Source: Aradus depressus (Eukaryota; Arthropoda; Insecta; Hemiptera; Aradidae). Taken from it: DNA of 64,000 bases. Below, piece after piece: positions 1-10,666 of this stretch. Position 1 is the first letter of the stretch, and every line of letters begins with the position of its first letter. A program made the position numbers and the translations under genes. Location of the stretch: contig OY759223.1 of NCBI GenBank assembly GCA_963662175.1, forward strand, positions 6,729,549 to 6,793,548, read 5' to 3'. The notes below the pieces were generated by a model, which had not been told where the DNA came from, did no database searches, and saw only the letters and a list, made by a program, of their open reading frames with translations.

Positions 1-244
1 ATCTTGAGCACGCAGCCCTTCGAATGGGACGTTAAGTGATGGTCCCGAGCCTGTTAGGTACTACCAAGTCAGGTACTCGTTAAAGACCCCCTACCTTAGG
101 AATATAAAAATTAAGGCTAGGCAAAATTTGGGAGTCCCATAGTAGAGTCGGGCTCATGTCCACAAGAGTGACGAAAGAACGCTCTGGTAGTAGGCAATAT
201 GATCTTGTTATTAAAGCCCGAGCATGAGTCATAATAACTAACTA
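1..244 (+). mobile_element. S1 tRNA-derived SINE, 3' part
   Basis: This copy matches the 3' body of the most abundant SINE in the window. The full family reads: tRNA-like head with A box TAGCTCAGTGGTA and B box GGTTCGAAACC, a body ending in GCCCGGGCATGAGTCATAATAACTAAC, about 330 bp in all. The head lies beyond base 1. Confidence 0.75.
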
Positions 245-276
245 ATGATAATAAATAATAAGTAATACAAAATACA

Positions 277-428
277 GAGCGCTCTGTCGTTGTTCTGGTG
301 ACCATGAGCCCGACTCTAAATGCCAAGGTTTATAACCGTGGGTATATTTGTTCAACGAGAAACACACACGGTACACACTCGGGACCATCGCTTAACGTCC
401 CATCCGAAATACGGTGTGCTCACGGTAT
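277..428 (-). mobile_element. S1 SINE, degenerate fragment
   Basis: Pieces of the S1 body (GAGCCCGACTCTA; GGGACCATCGCTTAACGTCCCATCC) are recognisable in reverse orientation with the middle diverged. It abuts the preceding plus-strand copy, so the two form an imperfect inverted pair next to exon 1 of gene A. Confidence 0.6.
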
Positions 429-489
429 TTCGCCTGCAGTAAGGAAGCAAGGACGTACCGAATATAGACAAGATGTAGAATGAACTCAC

Positions 490-747
490 CATGGTCTCCT
501 GTTTGAAGATGGTAGCTTCCTGATTCAGTTTGTTCTGTTCTTCACTCTCCGGTAGTGACTTGAGAATGAGCGCTCTTGTTGCACGTCGTCCTGAGCCCAG
601 CACCACCTGCACCTCCAGTTTGGTGATAATGGACAGATAGTTCTCTCCTTTGGGCAGGCCGGGCTTCTTTAGTACCCGGATGACCCGGGCCACTCCTCGA
701 TCTGATTCCCCTCGTTGGAGTACCGTCTCCAGAATCTCTTGCTCCAT
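490..747 (-). CDS. EcKL gene A, first coding exon (gene continues beyond left edge)
   Basis: This exon encodes the first 86 residues of an EcKinase-like (CHK kinase-like) protein. The ATG is at 747-745 and the exon ends in ATG|GTGAGT, a good splice donor, in phase 0. It carries the GEN-YLS motif and the ALILKS strand that, by family, holds the ATP-binding lysine (K63). The exon itself begins at about 784, after a CAG acceptor, so about 37 bases of 5' UTR precede the ATG and another non-coding exon must lie upstream. The protein differs from exon 1 of gene B at only a handful of residues, and the upstream flank (about 785-945) also matches B. The five remaining exons would lie to the left of base 1. 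Whether the whole gene is intact cannot be judged here. Confidence 0.85.
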
Positions 748-952
748 CCCGTCCTGATGTCTCGACTTGGAGAATAAAGTGTTCCTGAATGCAAAATAAT
801 TATGTATGTATAGTAACATATTTGAACAAAGATATAATTTGTTTTGATATCTCACTGAAAATAAGATCCTGCTCTTCGAAATTTTAAAAGGCGGCATCGA
901 TTTTAATTCTTGATCGATGTCTTGTTTATTGATCTCATAAATGTAGTAAAAC

Positions 953-1614
953 GAAGTTAGCCGTTCGTATTTTTAATAATTAATATTTTTAAATGTTCTT
1001 GGGCTCGTTGGAAAGGTCTGAATTTGCCAGTTATTGGCAAAATAAAATAAAAATTTGCCAGTTATTTGGTCATGTGCAAAAAAGTCTGAAAGGTGCAATT
1101 TTTCATTTAAGTATATCTTCGTCAATATTTAATGTTTTAACACATACAACCTCTTAAAATAAAGAAAAAATATCCTGAAATTTGCCAATGAATTTCTGAA
1201 TTTGCCAGGTGCATATTTTTCTGCAAATCCTTGCAATTATTCAAAACCAAGTTTCGGAGTTTCACCGTTAGGGGTATACTTATACACAGCGCCCCTAACG
1301 GTGAAACTCCGAAACTTGGTTTTGAATAATTGCAAGGATTAGCAGAAAAATATGCACCTGGCAAATTCAGAAATTCACTGGCAAATTTCAGGACATTTTT
1401 TTCTTTATTTTAAGAGGTTGTACGTGTTAAAACATTAAATATTGACGAAGATATACTTAAATGAAAAATTGTACCTTTCAGACTTTTTTGCACATGACCA
1501 AATAACTGGCAAATTTTTATTTTATTTTGCGAATAACTGGCAAATTCAGACCTTTCCAACGAGCCCAAGAACATTAAAAAATATTAATTTTTAAAAATAC
1601 GAACGGCTAACTTC
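953..1614. repeat. Long foldback palindrome
   Basis: The left arm (953-1274, about 322 bp) is repeated in reverse complement as the right arm (1292-1614), separated by about 17 bases. Only scattered mismatches are seen. The outer ends read GAAGTTAGCCG and CGGCTAACTTC. It looks like a foldback or snapback MITE; transcribed, it would give a long hairpin RNA. The short ORF that can be read across 1137-1364 is just a by-product. I could not find a convincing target-site duplication. Confidence 0.9.
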
Positions 1615-3026
1615 ACGCTCCCCATAAATGCATAACGTTTCTGGTTTCTAGAACAGTTATTAGCTTCTAAAATGCTGTCCATAAATTGAATCGTTTATTT
1701 TCAAGAGGTGACGACGACAAGAACACAATTTTGAAATTAGTTCTTCATACAATTTTGAAATTTTATCTTTTTTAAGTGCATTCTAAAAATGTATGACATA
1801 ATTTGTATATCATATCATAGCATCACTTCTCCCATTTATTATTATTTTTTTTTTTTTTAACTAGCAATTATAGACGTTTCGGGAAGTATTCCATTTCTCA
1901 GAATACATTTCTGCGATTTGGGTCCATATAGAGGAATGCTAATAAAATAAATAAAAACAAAGAACCTGCTTAACTTTTATATTGTCGTTTGAACGACCAA
2001 ACTCACATCAAATCCTCACCCTGTTAACGCCACTAAGTTAATATAATATATTGTGTATTTTCATTATAAAGATTATTCGCATTTTTATTTTATTTTTCTT
2101 CTTGTGGTTTAATATTATGTCATATAGTCTTTGTGATGTATAAAAAATACACACATTTAAATTATTAATATTAAAAAAATTAATTATATTTATTTTCCTA
2201 TAAAATCCAAGAAGCAACTGAATTAGTAAATAAATAATATGAATGCATTTTCTTTTAAAAGAAATGAGTAGAAAACAAAACACGGCCATCAGCTGTTTTT
2301 GAATTAGTGTAGAAGAGAATGGTGTGTCTGGGTTGAGATGTGAAGGTGGACAGAGAGTTGTTGTTTAGGCTTAACATGTGATGAACTAAGTGGAGTGAAT
2401 GAACAGTTAAATTGATGCGCAAAGAAGATACTGTTAGTTATTTATATGTATAAAATATATATGCCCAAAAATATATAACTTTGATTTGAAGAATGGTCAA
2501 AAAAAAAAAAAAAAAATTACAAAAACATATGGCATCTCTTCAGAAATCCAAATGAAAAGTTTTTTAATTGAATTTTTAAAAAAATTAAGTGCAATTTTTT
2601 TAAAATTGCACCTCTTGAACTTTTGACATTTTTTTAGGGCCCTTTTCGGAAATTACTGTAGAAATCAAAATATAATAAAACACCAAACAAAATTTCTACA
2701 CGAAATGTGGTAATTTATTGTTTATATTATTATTATTTCATTATTAAAAATTCAATTATTTTAATTTTATTTTTTAAACATAAATTTCATTATCACACCT
2801 TATTTCTTATATATAGGTATTCTACTAAAAACCTCTTTTTTATAAAATTGCTATTATATTATCTTTATTTTGTTAGGTTATTGACAACTCAAATATTTAC
2901 TTTATGAATATACTTTTGTAGAATTAGACAATATAAAAAAGTTAAACAGGATCTTTGTTTTTATTTATAGGACTCCTCCATCAGTACCTATCTATAATAC
3001 ATGTTTCATTAGGTTAACTATTTAGT
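1615..3026. other. AT-rich intergenic stretch, no gene seen
   Basis: Very AT-rich sequence with short homopolymer runs and no coding signal. A minus-strand scrap of the Penelope-like family is visible around 1930-2035 (TTGGTCGTTCAAAC motif), and a plus-strand 3' end of that family at about 2895-2970. Confidence 0.5.
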
Positions 3027-3039
3027 TAACTGTCTATCA

Positions 3040-4067
3040 AGGAAGAAGCGACAGAAGTTACTGGGAAGCATATATTTTGCTTTACAGACGGTTCTAGGCA
3101 GAAGGACACAGGACTCACGGGAGGAGGTGTGTGGATCCCGAGTCTGGAGGTGGAGGCCGTCATCCCGCTGGGATCCCATCCTACGGTATTTCAAGCGGAG
3201 GTGATGGCCATCCTGGAATGTGCCTCCAGAAGAGAGGTACTGAACAGCGACATGGAGGAGGTGAAAATCTTCTCCGATAGTCAAGCAGCACTCCAAGCAC
3301 TTGCCAGCGCAGAAATCAAATCAAAGCTGGTAAGAGAGTGCGCAAAACAGTTAAACATCCTAGGAAACCGCAAGAAGGTTGGACTCTACTGGGTTCCCGG
3401 ACATTCGGGGATCCAGGGAAACGAAGAGGCGGACCGACTAGCCAAGGAAGGTTCAAGTAAACCTTTCATGGGGCCAGAACCGGTGCTGGGAGTATCTCGG
3501 GAAACATACCGAACCCGAATCAAAGAATGGACTAAGGACCTTTTGGAGCGCACTTGGAGAGAAAAGACCACATGCAGGCAGTCGAAGATGTTCCTGGGAG
3601 GGGAATCCAGGGTTCTGAAAGACGAGATCCTGAACCTCAAAAGGAACGAGCTCAGGCAACTGACTGGAGTTCTCACAGGACATGGTCCGTTCAATAGACA
3701 TCTACACACTGTGAGAGTCAGGGACAGTCCTACCTGCGATAGATGTGGGGAAGAAGATGAAACGGCGGCACACTTCCTGGGTATCTGCTCGGGATATGCG
3801 CGAATAAGATTCCACATCTTTGGTAGAGATGCAATCGCAGAGGAAGACTTTAGAAGATTGGACTATGAGAGCATTCTTAGGTTCATTAAGGAAACTGGGA
3901 GACCGAGCACTCCATGAAGGGCTTGGGTCAGGTAGTATAAGTTAGTATAAATATAGGCATATAGGTGATATAATAAGGGGGAAGCCAAGCGCTTCCAGGG
4001 AAGGGATAAAAGCACTGAGTGCTTAGGTCCCTAGGTGTAATGCACCAGCCCACCATAGATATATATA
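3040..4067 (+). mobile_element. 5'-truncated LINE with target-site duplication
   Basis: The element is flanked by the 13-bp direct repeat TAACTGTCTATCA (3027-3039 and 4068-4080), as expected for target-primed reverse transcription. It starts in the middle of an open frame and ends in a TAGATATATATA tail. It is a recent, 5'-truncated copy of an I/Jockey/R1-type LINE. Confidence 0.85.
3042..3917 (+). pseudogene. LINE ORF2 C-terminus: RNase H domain and zinc knuckle
   Basis: The frame is open from the truncation point to a TGA at 3917. RNase H signature residues are all present: D in FTDGS, E in FQAEVMAI, D in FSDSQAAL, and D in GNEEADRLAKEG. A TGHGPFNRHL segment and a CDRCGEEDETAAHFLGIC zinc finger follow, typical of the C-terminus of R1/I/LOA-group LINEs. 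The reverse transcriptase and endonuclease are missing because of 5' truncation, so the copy cannot move on its own. Confidence 0.85.
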
Positions 4068-4325
4068 TAACTGTCTATCAGAATCAACCTTTTATAGACG
4101 TAATTATTGAATCGACCTCTATATTTATAATGGGAGGGCTTCTCCAAACGTCTATAATTGCCAGTTTTTAAAAAGCAAGAAATACATTGTAGAAAAGATG
4201 CTGTGATAAATATATATTGTATATTAATTCAGAATGTTACACGACCCGAAAGTTAAATAAATAATTTAGTACAATTTTTTTTCTTTGGCCCAATGTACGA
4301 TGCATAACGGTCTCAATAACGGTGT

Positions 4326-4472
4326 TAAATTGAGTTATTTACAACATATATGGCCTCGGGAGGGAGTTCTATTTACGAAATGAAACTCTCTCCCGGACGG
4401 GATTCAAACCCACAAACCATGGTGAAAACACGACTATGCTCTAGCCCGCACGACCACTATGGCCCCCCACAA
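4326..4472 (-). mobile_element. S2 tRNA-derived SINE
   Basis: This second SINE family has a tRNA-like head with a B box close to GGTTCGAATCC and then GTCCGGGAGTGAGTTTTATTTC. Here the head lies at the right (minus strand) and the B box reads GGTTTGAATCC. Confidence 0.7.
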
Positions 4473-4612
4473 AAAAGTACAAATAATATTGAAATAAATA
4501 AATATGAACATTCTTTAATAGAAACAAAAATTTAAAAGCAATTAGAAAACAAAAACAATTCAAAATGATATAAAACAAAATAGAAATTTGAAAAAGTAGA
4601 AATTGTACAATA

Positions 4613-4685
4613 TAGTACCTAGTAGCCAGTACCTAGTACCCAGTACCTAGTAGCCAGTACCTAGTACCCAGTACCTAGTAGCCAA
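4613..4685. repeat. Short tandem repeat (AGTACCTAGTAGCC type)
   Basis: About five alternating units of CAGTACCTAGTACC and CAGTACCTAGTAGC form a small minisatellite of some 70 bp. Confidence 0.8.
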
Positions 4686-4793
4686 GCACAAAAATAAAAA
4701 AATGTAATAAGAAAAATGTTCCAGCTAGATAATTAGTTAAAATAATATCTGTGAAAATTTTTTAAAATTAAAGAATATTACAACCTCTAGAAT

Positions 4794-5003
4794 GGGAGCC
4801 ATGGTGGCCGTGCGGACTGGAGCATAGGGCTTTGGTCGCATGGTCTCACCATGGTTTGCGGGTTCGAATCCCGTCCGGGAGTGAGTTTTATTTCATAGAT
4901 AGAACTCCCTCCCGGGGCCATGGATGTCGTAAATATAACTAGTAAATTACCTATACAGTGACATGGCTAATATGCATAGTACATAAGGCCAAAAAAAAAA
5001 AAA
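4794..5003 (+). mobile_element. S2 SINE, full length with target-site duplication
   Basis: The copy starts at GGGAGCCATGGTGGCC, has the B box GGGTTCGAATCCC and ends in an A-rich tail. The 9-bp repeat CTCTAGAAT flanks it (4785-4793 and 5004-5012). The folded head resembles a tRNA with a long variable arm, but the extra body, A tail and several copies show that it is a SINE. Confidence 0.85.
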
Positions 5004-5282
5004 CTCTAGAATTTTAAATTTTGTATAATTTTATTATTCACGTAAGTCGGAAATAACAACATTGTTTACAGATGGTGGAAAACCCAAAATGACATTTTGA
5101 AAATAAACGATTCAATTTTGTAAAGCTATTTTTGAACATTTTTGACACCTCTATGTTACAATCTTCTGAATAACATCCCGTCTATGCAGCGTAACATTCT
5201 GGGAATCACGGAAGTCTATAATTACTATTTTTCTAATAAATGTACAAATTCATAAAATAGTACAGGAACAAAGAAAAAGTCT

Positions 5283-5725
5283 TCTGTGAATCACTAGCAA
5301 TGTACTTTCCCAGAACGAATTAATCAATTAACTTTTCGCTTCCCCCCAAAACCAGTCGACCGTTTGCGCTAATATTCAATAGTTGACTCAAATAGTTGCT
5401 CCTAAATCCTTATACTAAATTTTGTGTCGATAAATTCATTACATCGACAGTTATTAGAGTTTTTATGTTAAGCTTTCCCCTAATCCCCCCTTCCCTTTGG
5501 TCGATTTGACTGAAAATCAATGTGTAATTCTAAAAGGGTTCTGGATACACAAATAAAATTTCGATACATTCATTCTATCGAGAGTCATCATTTTCACAGA
5601 CAGACATAATTTTTTTTTTTTCATTTTAGGAATCTAGAGGTCGGAAAACATGAAATTCCGGTGAAAACTGAACTTCGAGTTCTTGACGATTACATAACTA
5701 TCCCTATACTCCGTATAGTAACATC
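5283..5725 (-). repeat. Dispersed repeat DR1, near full copy
   Basis: DR1 is the commonest repeat here (over 20 full or partial copies, about 500-600 bp). Read forward, it starts near CTATACGAAGTATAGGGGAAG, includes GAACACGATAACTCCCGATAG and GTATCGACACGAAATTTC, and ends near GGGGAAGTACATAGCCGGTG. No coding potential is visible. It may be a non-autonomous DNA transposon or the untranslated part of a retroelement. Confidence 0.7.
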
Positions 5726-5744
5726 GTCCTTCCGTTGTCTCACC

Positions 5745-5838
5745 TGTGAGAAATAAAACTCTCCCAGATGGGAGTCGAACCCGCAAACCATGGTGAGAAC
5801 ACGACTAAGCTATAGCCCGCGATGGCCCCACAAAAAAT
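5745..5838 (-). mobile_element. S2 SINE, partial
   Basis: B box and following body (GGGAGTCGAACCCGCAAACC in reverse orientation) of the S2 family, truncated at both ends. Confidence 0.65.
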
Positions 5839-6710
5839 ACAAATAATATTAAAATAAATAAATATGGATACTATAATAGAAACAGAAATTTAAAAACAAT
5901 TGTCCAATTCGATGTTAGTTTAAGTAGACTAGAACGACAATAATAATATTACAACGTACCAGTTAGACTCCAGGGATGAAAGTGATGTCATTCCTATGGT
6001 ATACGAGTATAGATGAGAAGGGGAATTTTGGAGGTCAAGAGAATAGCGTCGCTGCCCACCAACCTGGTCCCCCCTCCATATATGTGGGGCATAATAAGAA
6101 AATATCATCGAGAATTATTATCTTTTACGCCCTAAATTTCTTTTTACGTTAACATTAGTTCGAAATTAAGCATATAGATGACGTACAGTTGTCATTCAAG
6201 AGATGTGTCTCTTTACATAAAACTTCCCGTGTAATTTTCTCAAGACTATTTTTTAATATCTATTGGTTTTATAAAATAAAATGATAGATAAAACACTTTT
6301 TTGAACACGTATATTGTCTAATTCCACAAACATATACTTAAATGTGTACCGATTTCGGCTTACGCCATCGTCAGCACAATGTTCAACAGTAATTCAGATA
6401 TTTGCCAGGCATACATATTTATATTAACCTAATAGTACCTGAGGTGAAAGGGTCCCCTGCTCTGGTAAAACCAGGAGGTGGAAGTCTATATTCTAACTGT
6501 AATAGCTAACTGTGCACTTATTTGAAAACCAAGAAAATAAAATTAAAATAGAACTAAAAACTAACATTACAAGAAAACAATATAACAAATGTACAATATA
6601 GAGCTATGTAGGAAGTATTTAACCTAGATAAATATTGTCATGGATATTTGTTATCTGAAAGGGATTAGCAAAGGAGAAAATTTGAAGTGTGTCTGGTCGT
6701 TTAAACAATC

Positions 6711-7935
6711 GACGTAACAAACTTATTTACTAATATTCCGGTTTACGAATGCTTAAACCTATTAAAGGGGAAAGTAATTAATACTAAACACCAAATATCC
6801 GAAAAAACAGAGCTGATTAATATACTAGAGTTGTGCTTACAACAAAACAGAGCTGATTAATATACTAGAGTTGTGCTTACAACAAAACAGAGCTGATTAA
6901 TATACTAGAGTTGTGCTTACAACAAAACAGAGCTGATTAATATACTAGAGTTGTGCTTACAACAAAACAGAGCTGATTAATATACTAGAGTTGTGCTTAC
7001 AACAAAACAGAGCTGATTAATATACTAGAGTTGTGCTTACAACAAAACAGAGCTGATTAATATACTACAGTTGTGCTTACAACAAAACAGAACTGATTAA
7101 TATACTAGAGTTGTGCTTACAACAAAACAGAGCTGATTAATATACTAGAGTTGTGCTTACAACAAAACAGAGCTGATTAATATACTAGAGTTGTGCTTAC
7201 AACAAAACAGAGCTGATTAATATACTAGAGTTGTGCTTACAACAAAACAGAGCTGATTAATATACTAGAGTTGTGCTTACAACAAAACAGAGCTGATTAA
7301 TATACTAGAGTTGTGCTTACAACAAAACAGAACTGATTAATATACTAGAGTTGTGCTTACAACAAAACAGAGCTGATTAATATACTAGAGTTGTGCTTAC
7401 AACAAAACAGAGCTGATTAATATACTAGAGTTGTGCTTACAACAAAACAGAGCTGATTAATATACTAGAGTTGTGCTTACAACAAAACAGAGCTGATTAA
7501 TATACTAGAGTTGTGCTTACAACAAAACAGAACTGATTAATATACTAGAGTTGTGCTTACAACAAAACAGAGCTGATTAATATACTAGAGTTGTGCTTAC
7601 AACAAAACAGAGCTGATTAATATACTAGAGTTGTGCTTACAACAAAACAGAGCTGATTAATATACTAGAGTTGTGCTTACAACAAAACTATTTCTCATTT
7701 AACAGTGAATTTTTTAAACAAAGAGATGGACTCGCCACGGGTTCTAGCCTATCTCCGTTTTTAGCAGACATATTTATGGATTACATAGAAAATACTATTA
7801 TGAAAAAATACTAAATTTAAACGACAAATAATTTTTTGGTATGGTTATGTCGACGACATTTGTATTAATAATTTCAACGGCACCAACAGACAAATAGACC
7901 ATTTTTAATAATAATCTTGGTAAGTTCTTCTTTTT
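6711..7935 (+). pseudogene. Penelope-like reverse transcriptase, broken
   Basis: Before the tandem array the frame reads DVTNLFTNIPVYECLNLLKG, and after it FNSEFFKQRDGLATGSSLSP then FLADIFMDYIE, both characteristic of Penelope-type reverse transcriptases (usual forms: DVTSLFTNIP and DGLAMGSPLSP-LADIFM). FWYGYVDDI follows in a shifted frame with the YVDD catalytic motif. Stops and at least one frameshift are present. Removing the extra array units would leave one continuous frame across the array position, so the repeat expanded inside the coding region. Confidence 0.8.
6809..7688 (+). repeat. 40-bp minisatellite, 22 near-identical copies
   Basis: The unit contains CAGAGCTGATTAATATACTA followed by GAGTTGTGCTTACAAC. 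Copies repeat head to tail every 40 bases from 6811 to 7690 with no spacers. Variants are rare: AACTGATTAA replaces AGCTGATTAA in three units (7091, 7331, 7531), and one unit has CTACAG. The unit is itself a piece of the Penelope reverse transcriptase. Confidence 0.95.
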
Positions 7936-8700
7936 GCACAAAAAGAAAAATTAATTAGTTAATTTATAAGTTTATTTGAACAATTTTTATGTTAAAAAAA
8001 ACGTTTCTAGCTAAAATTGTATACATGCACAGTATTTAATATATAAATAAATATCTGAAAATTGAAATTTTATGATTTAAATAAAGTTTTCATTTTTATA
8101 TAAAATCCAGACTATAGCAAGTTGTTTTTTTCTTTTATTTTTTTTATTTAGATTTCAATTCATCTAATATTTATCTTTTCGAATGAAAATGTCAAAATTT
8201 GTAAGCCTGACGACTCTTCTATATTTCCGTTAGGCCCACCTGTTCTTCCTCTGATGGGAGCAGTGTTTGACGGTCGGTTTCAGTCGCCTTTCGTCTCCCA
8301 TTTTACAAACCTTGACTGTATGAATACTAACGGATATACTGAAAAATTACATCAGTAGTCAACAGAGCATATGTTATGTAACTTCCTTTTTTTTATGCAA
8401 TATTTTTAAATTGCTGACGTTAATTTCAAACCTGCAAAGTTTATTTTTCAATTTCTTTGAAAATAATCAATATGAAATAAATTTTTATTTAAAACATTTT
8501 TTGTTCTATACATTTTTCGCTAAAGCCTCTGAAATCCATAGAGCCTATAAAGCCTCTGAAATCCATAGATGTATCTTACTTAAGGACAAATCCTCACAAT
8601 AAATTTCTTGTTGAAACATTCGTTGCAGCGACAATTATTAGGGTTTTTGAATTGCCCCCCCCATCGCTGATCCCCCACTTTTTTTTTGCCCGATTTGCCT
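7936..8700. other. AT-rich stretch, no gene seen
   Basis: No coding signal is visible. A segment at about 8200-8360 (GCCTTTCGTCTCCCATTTTAC, CCTTGACTGTATGAAT) recurs near 30120-30245, so it is another low-copy dispersed repeat. A 20-bp direct duplication of AGCCTCTGAAATCCATAGA occurs at 8524-8570. Confidence 0.45.
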
Positions 8701-8707
8701 GAACATC

Positions 8708-8790
8708 GTTGGCGTAGCTAGGGGGGGGGGGGGGGGAGCAGGGGTGGGCACGCCCCTCCCCCCCCCCCCCCAGAATGCCCGGTGCCCCCC
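8708..8790. repeat. G-run and C-run repeat with GGCGTAGCTAGG end
   Basis: GGCGTAGCTAGG followed by a long G run and then long C runs. It matches the end motif seen at 11650-11757 and 12205-12285, which reads CAGGGGCGTAGCCAGGATTT followed by a G run. These are probably termini of one transposon family of unknown class. Confidence 0.55.
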
Positions 8791-9204
8791 CAGAAAAGTG
8801 CGATCTAATGTTCCTAATTAAAACCAAATTATAATATATAACGACAACTCCATAGACTAACACTACAGTCAAGACAAAGATATAGAAAGCTTCAGTTCTC
8901 AGTTAAAAGTTATTCGGATTCAAATTACGCTTTCTTAAAGTTTAGACTCCAACGAATGCTGCCAATCGGCGAAATATGAAAGTTTAGTGAACGCAACGTC
9001 CTGCGTGTCACAACAAAACGCTCGGCAATTTTAATATGTCTGCCAAAAACTCCACACGGCGGTGCAATGTTTACCTAAAATAAAAATACGATTAAGACTA
9101 ACTGCATATTTTAGAAGCCGTAAAAAGAGAATATAATTGTTTTTTAGAGTACATTTAGTGCTATCAGCTGAAAAAAAGAAAATTAAGGCTTATTTAATTG
9201 AGGA

Positions 9205-10034
9205 TACTTAAGATTGCTCTTCTCTTTTTGAAAAAAGTATAACTCATAAAGGAATTAATTAATTTAATGCCCTTCCCCACTTCTTGAAGTCAATAGATAC
9301 AACAAAAAAATTTAAATTTCAACTAAAAATGTTCATGTTAGAGGAAACCCTTTACACGGAAACGGAATTTTATTCTCACTGTTCAAAAAGAATAATATGA
9401 ACACAATAAAGAATCGTGTTTCATATCCAAAATCATTATTTGATACAAAGCTTTCATTTTTATATTTTGGGCAGAGTTCCTCCACACCTTAAAGTCAGTC
9501 CAATGTACATTATTGTTTTATTTATTCATTTATATATTTTTTTTATTTATGCATTTTTTTATACATTCATTTTTAATTGACTAATATATACATATATTAT
9601 TTTTCATATATTGTTATAGTTACATTGTTTTCTTTCTTTTCTATATCTCGCCACATTGGGACCTGATGATGGGACGTAAGAACGTCCCGAAACATCGTTG
9701 GGGGATAAAGACGCTTCCGAAGAGTTTTTTTTTGAAAAATAGTTATCTTAATTTTTATTAAATTGAAAAATGTTTCTACTTATTATGAACGTATCTTGTA
9801 TTATTATTATATTTTTTTTTTTATATACTCATATATTTTTAAGTATTTATTTGTACAGTTTTTATTAATTTCATTTTACTTTTTTTAATGGTTTTTTTGT
9901 TACTACTAATAAATAATAGATGTGTTAGACTCAAGTAGTTATAAATCTAATTTATAAGCTATCTTAATGTATAAATTCATTTGACGTATCCTATTACCAT
10001 GTATTGGTTTAACGGAAATAAATTATTATTATTG
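9205..10034 (+). mobile_element. LINE-A 3' end: ORF C-terminus, 3' stem-loop, TTA tail
   Basis: From about 9213 the frame reads SLFEKSITHKGIN, one stop, then FNALPHFLKSI, the usual C-terminus of Jockey/CR1-like LINE ORFs. A 3' region follows with the strong stem-loop GGGACGTAAGAACGTCCC at 9670-9689, and the copy ends GGTTTAACGGAAATAAATTATTATTATT. Parallel copies lie near 19070-20340 (plus) and 25030-25465 (minus), and partially at 33062-33215 and 55540-55838. Confidence 0.7.
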
Positions 10035-10199
10035 TATAAACTGGATGACAATTTTAATTGTTGATTTAAATTTGAGTTGATTATTTTGTTACAACATACT
10101 AATATTTTGTGTATGGTACATGATTGTTAATTATTAATTTTAATTAAACTTAAACTGAAAATATGATTGTGAAATGTAAACTATTGTTTTATTATCTCG

Positions 10200-10375
10200 G
10201 TCAAGTTGTCTCGAAATGTCCACTCTATCGGGAGTTATAATGTTCACAGACACACACATTATTTTTTTATTTTTTGGAATTATGGGTCAGAAAACATGAA
10301 ATTCTAAGGAAAACTAAACATGAAATTTCTGACCGTTTACATAACTTTCCCTATGGTACAGCTGGGAATGTAAAA
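10200..10375 (-). repeat. Dispersed repeat DR1, partial
   Basis: CTATCGGGAGTTATAATG, the T-rich block and ACATAACTTTCCC in reverse orientation match one end of DR1. Confidence 0.6.
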
Positions 10376-10666
10376 AAGAGAATGTTAAAGTGTGCGTGAC
10401 AGCCGTAGAATGACATTTTAATGTAGCTACATGTCTATTTTTACGTTGAGCAAACACAACTACTCAACCTAAAACAAGCAGAACCCAAACTAAACATGGC
10501 ATTAGACTGACACTTTAATCCTCAGTGTTTTAAGAAATGTTTACGTAAACATTCCTTGTTACTGGAATAAAGTGGCCTATCTATTTAAGAAAAATAATTG
10601 AACAATAAACAGTATCTATCATAAAATTGTTTAACATTCCAAAAATTAACCAATCATAATATAATA

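Larger units (their letters stand above)
6295..7935 (+). mobile_element. Penelope-like element, degenerate
   Basis: The left part resembles the derivative at 33290-34015, including a hammerhead-like motif on the minus strand (6342-6380) and the GGTCGTTTAAACAATCGACG segment. The right part carries Penelope-type reverse transcriptase coding sequence interrupted by a 40-bp tandem array. Other members of this family end in GAATTAGACAATATA...TTCTTTGTTTTTATTTA. Confidence 0.75.

Noticed and set aside
2038..2289. 83-codon ORF on the minus strand
   Set aside because: AT-rich intergenic sequence translating to I/N/K/L/F-rich peptide; no sign of a gene.
4794..4885. tRNA gene (B box GGTTCGAATCC, tRNA-like fold)
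   Set aside because: Several diverged copies share a non-tRNA body, A tail and target-site duplications, so it is the head of SINE family S2.
6809..7688. CRISPR-like regular repeat array
   Set aside because: The units are directly adjacent with no spacers and come from a reverse transcriptase coding sequence in a eukaryotic genome.
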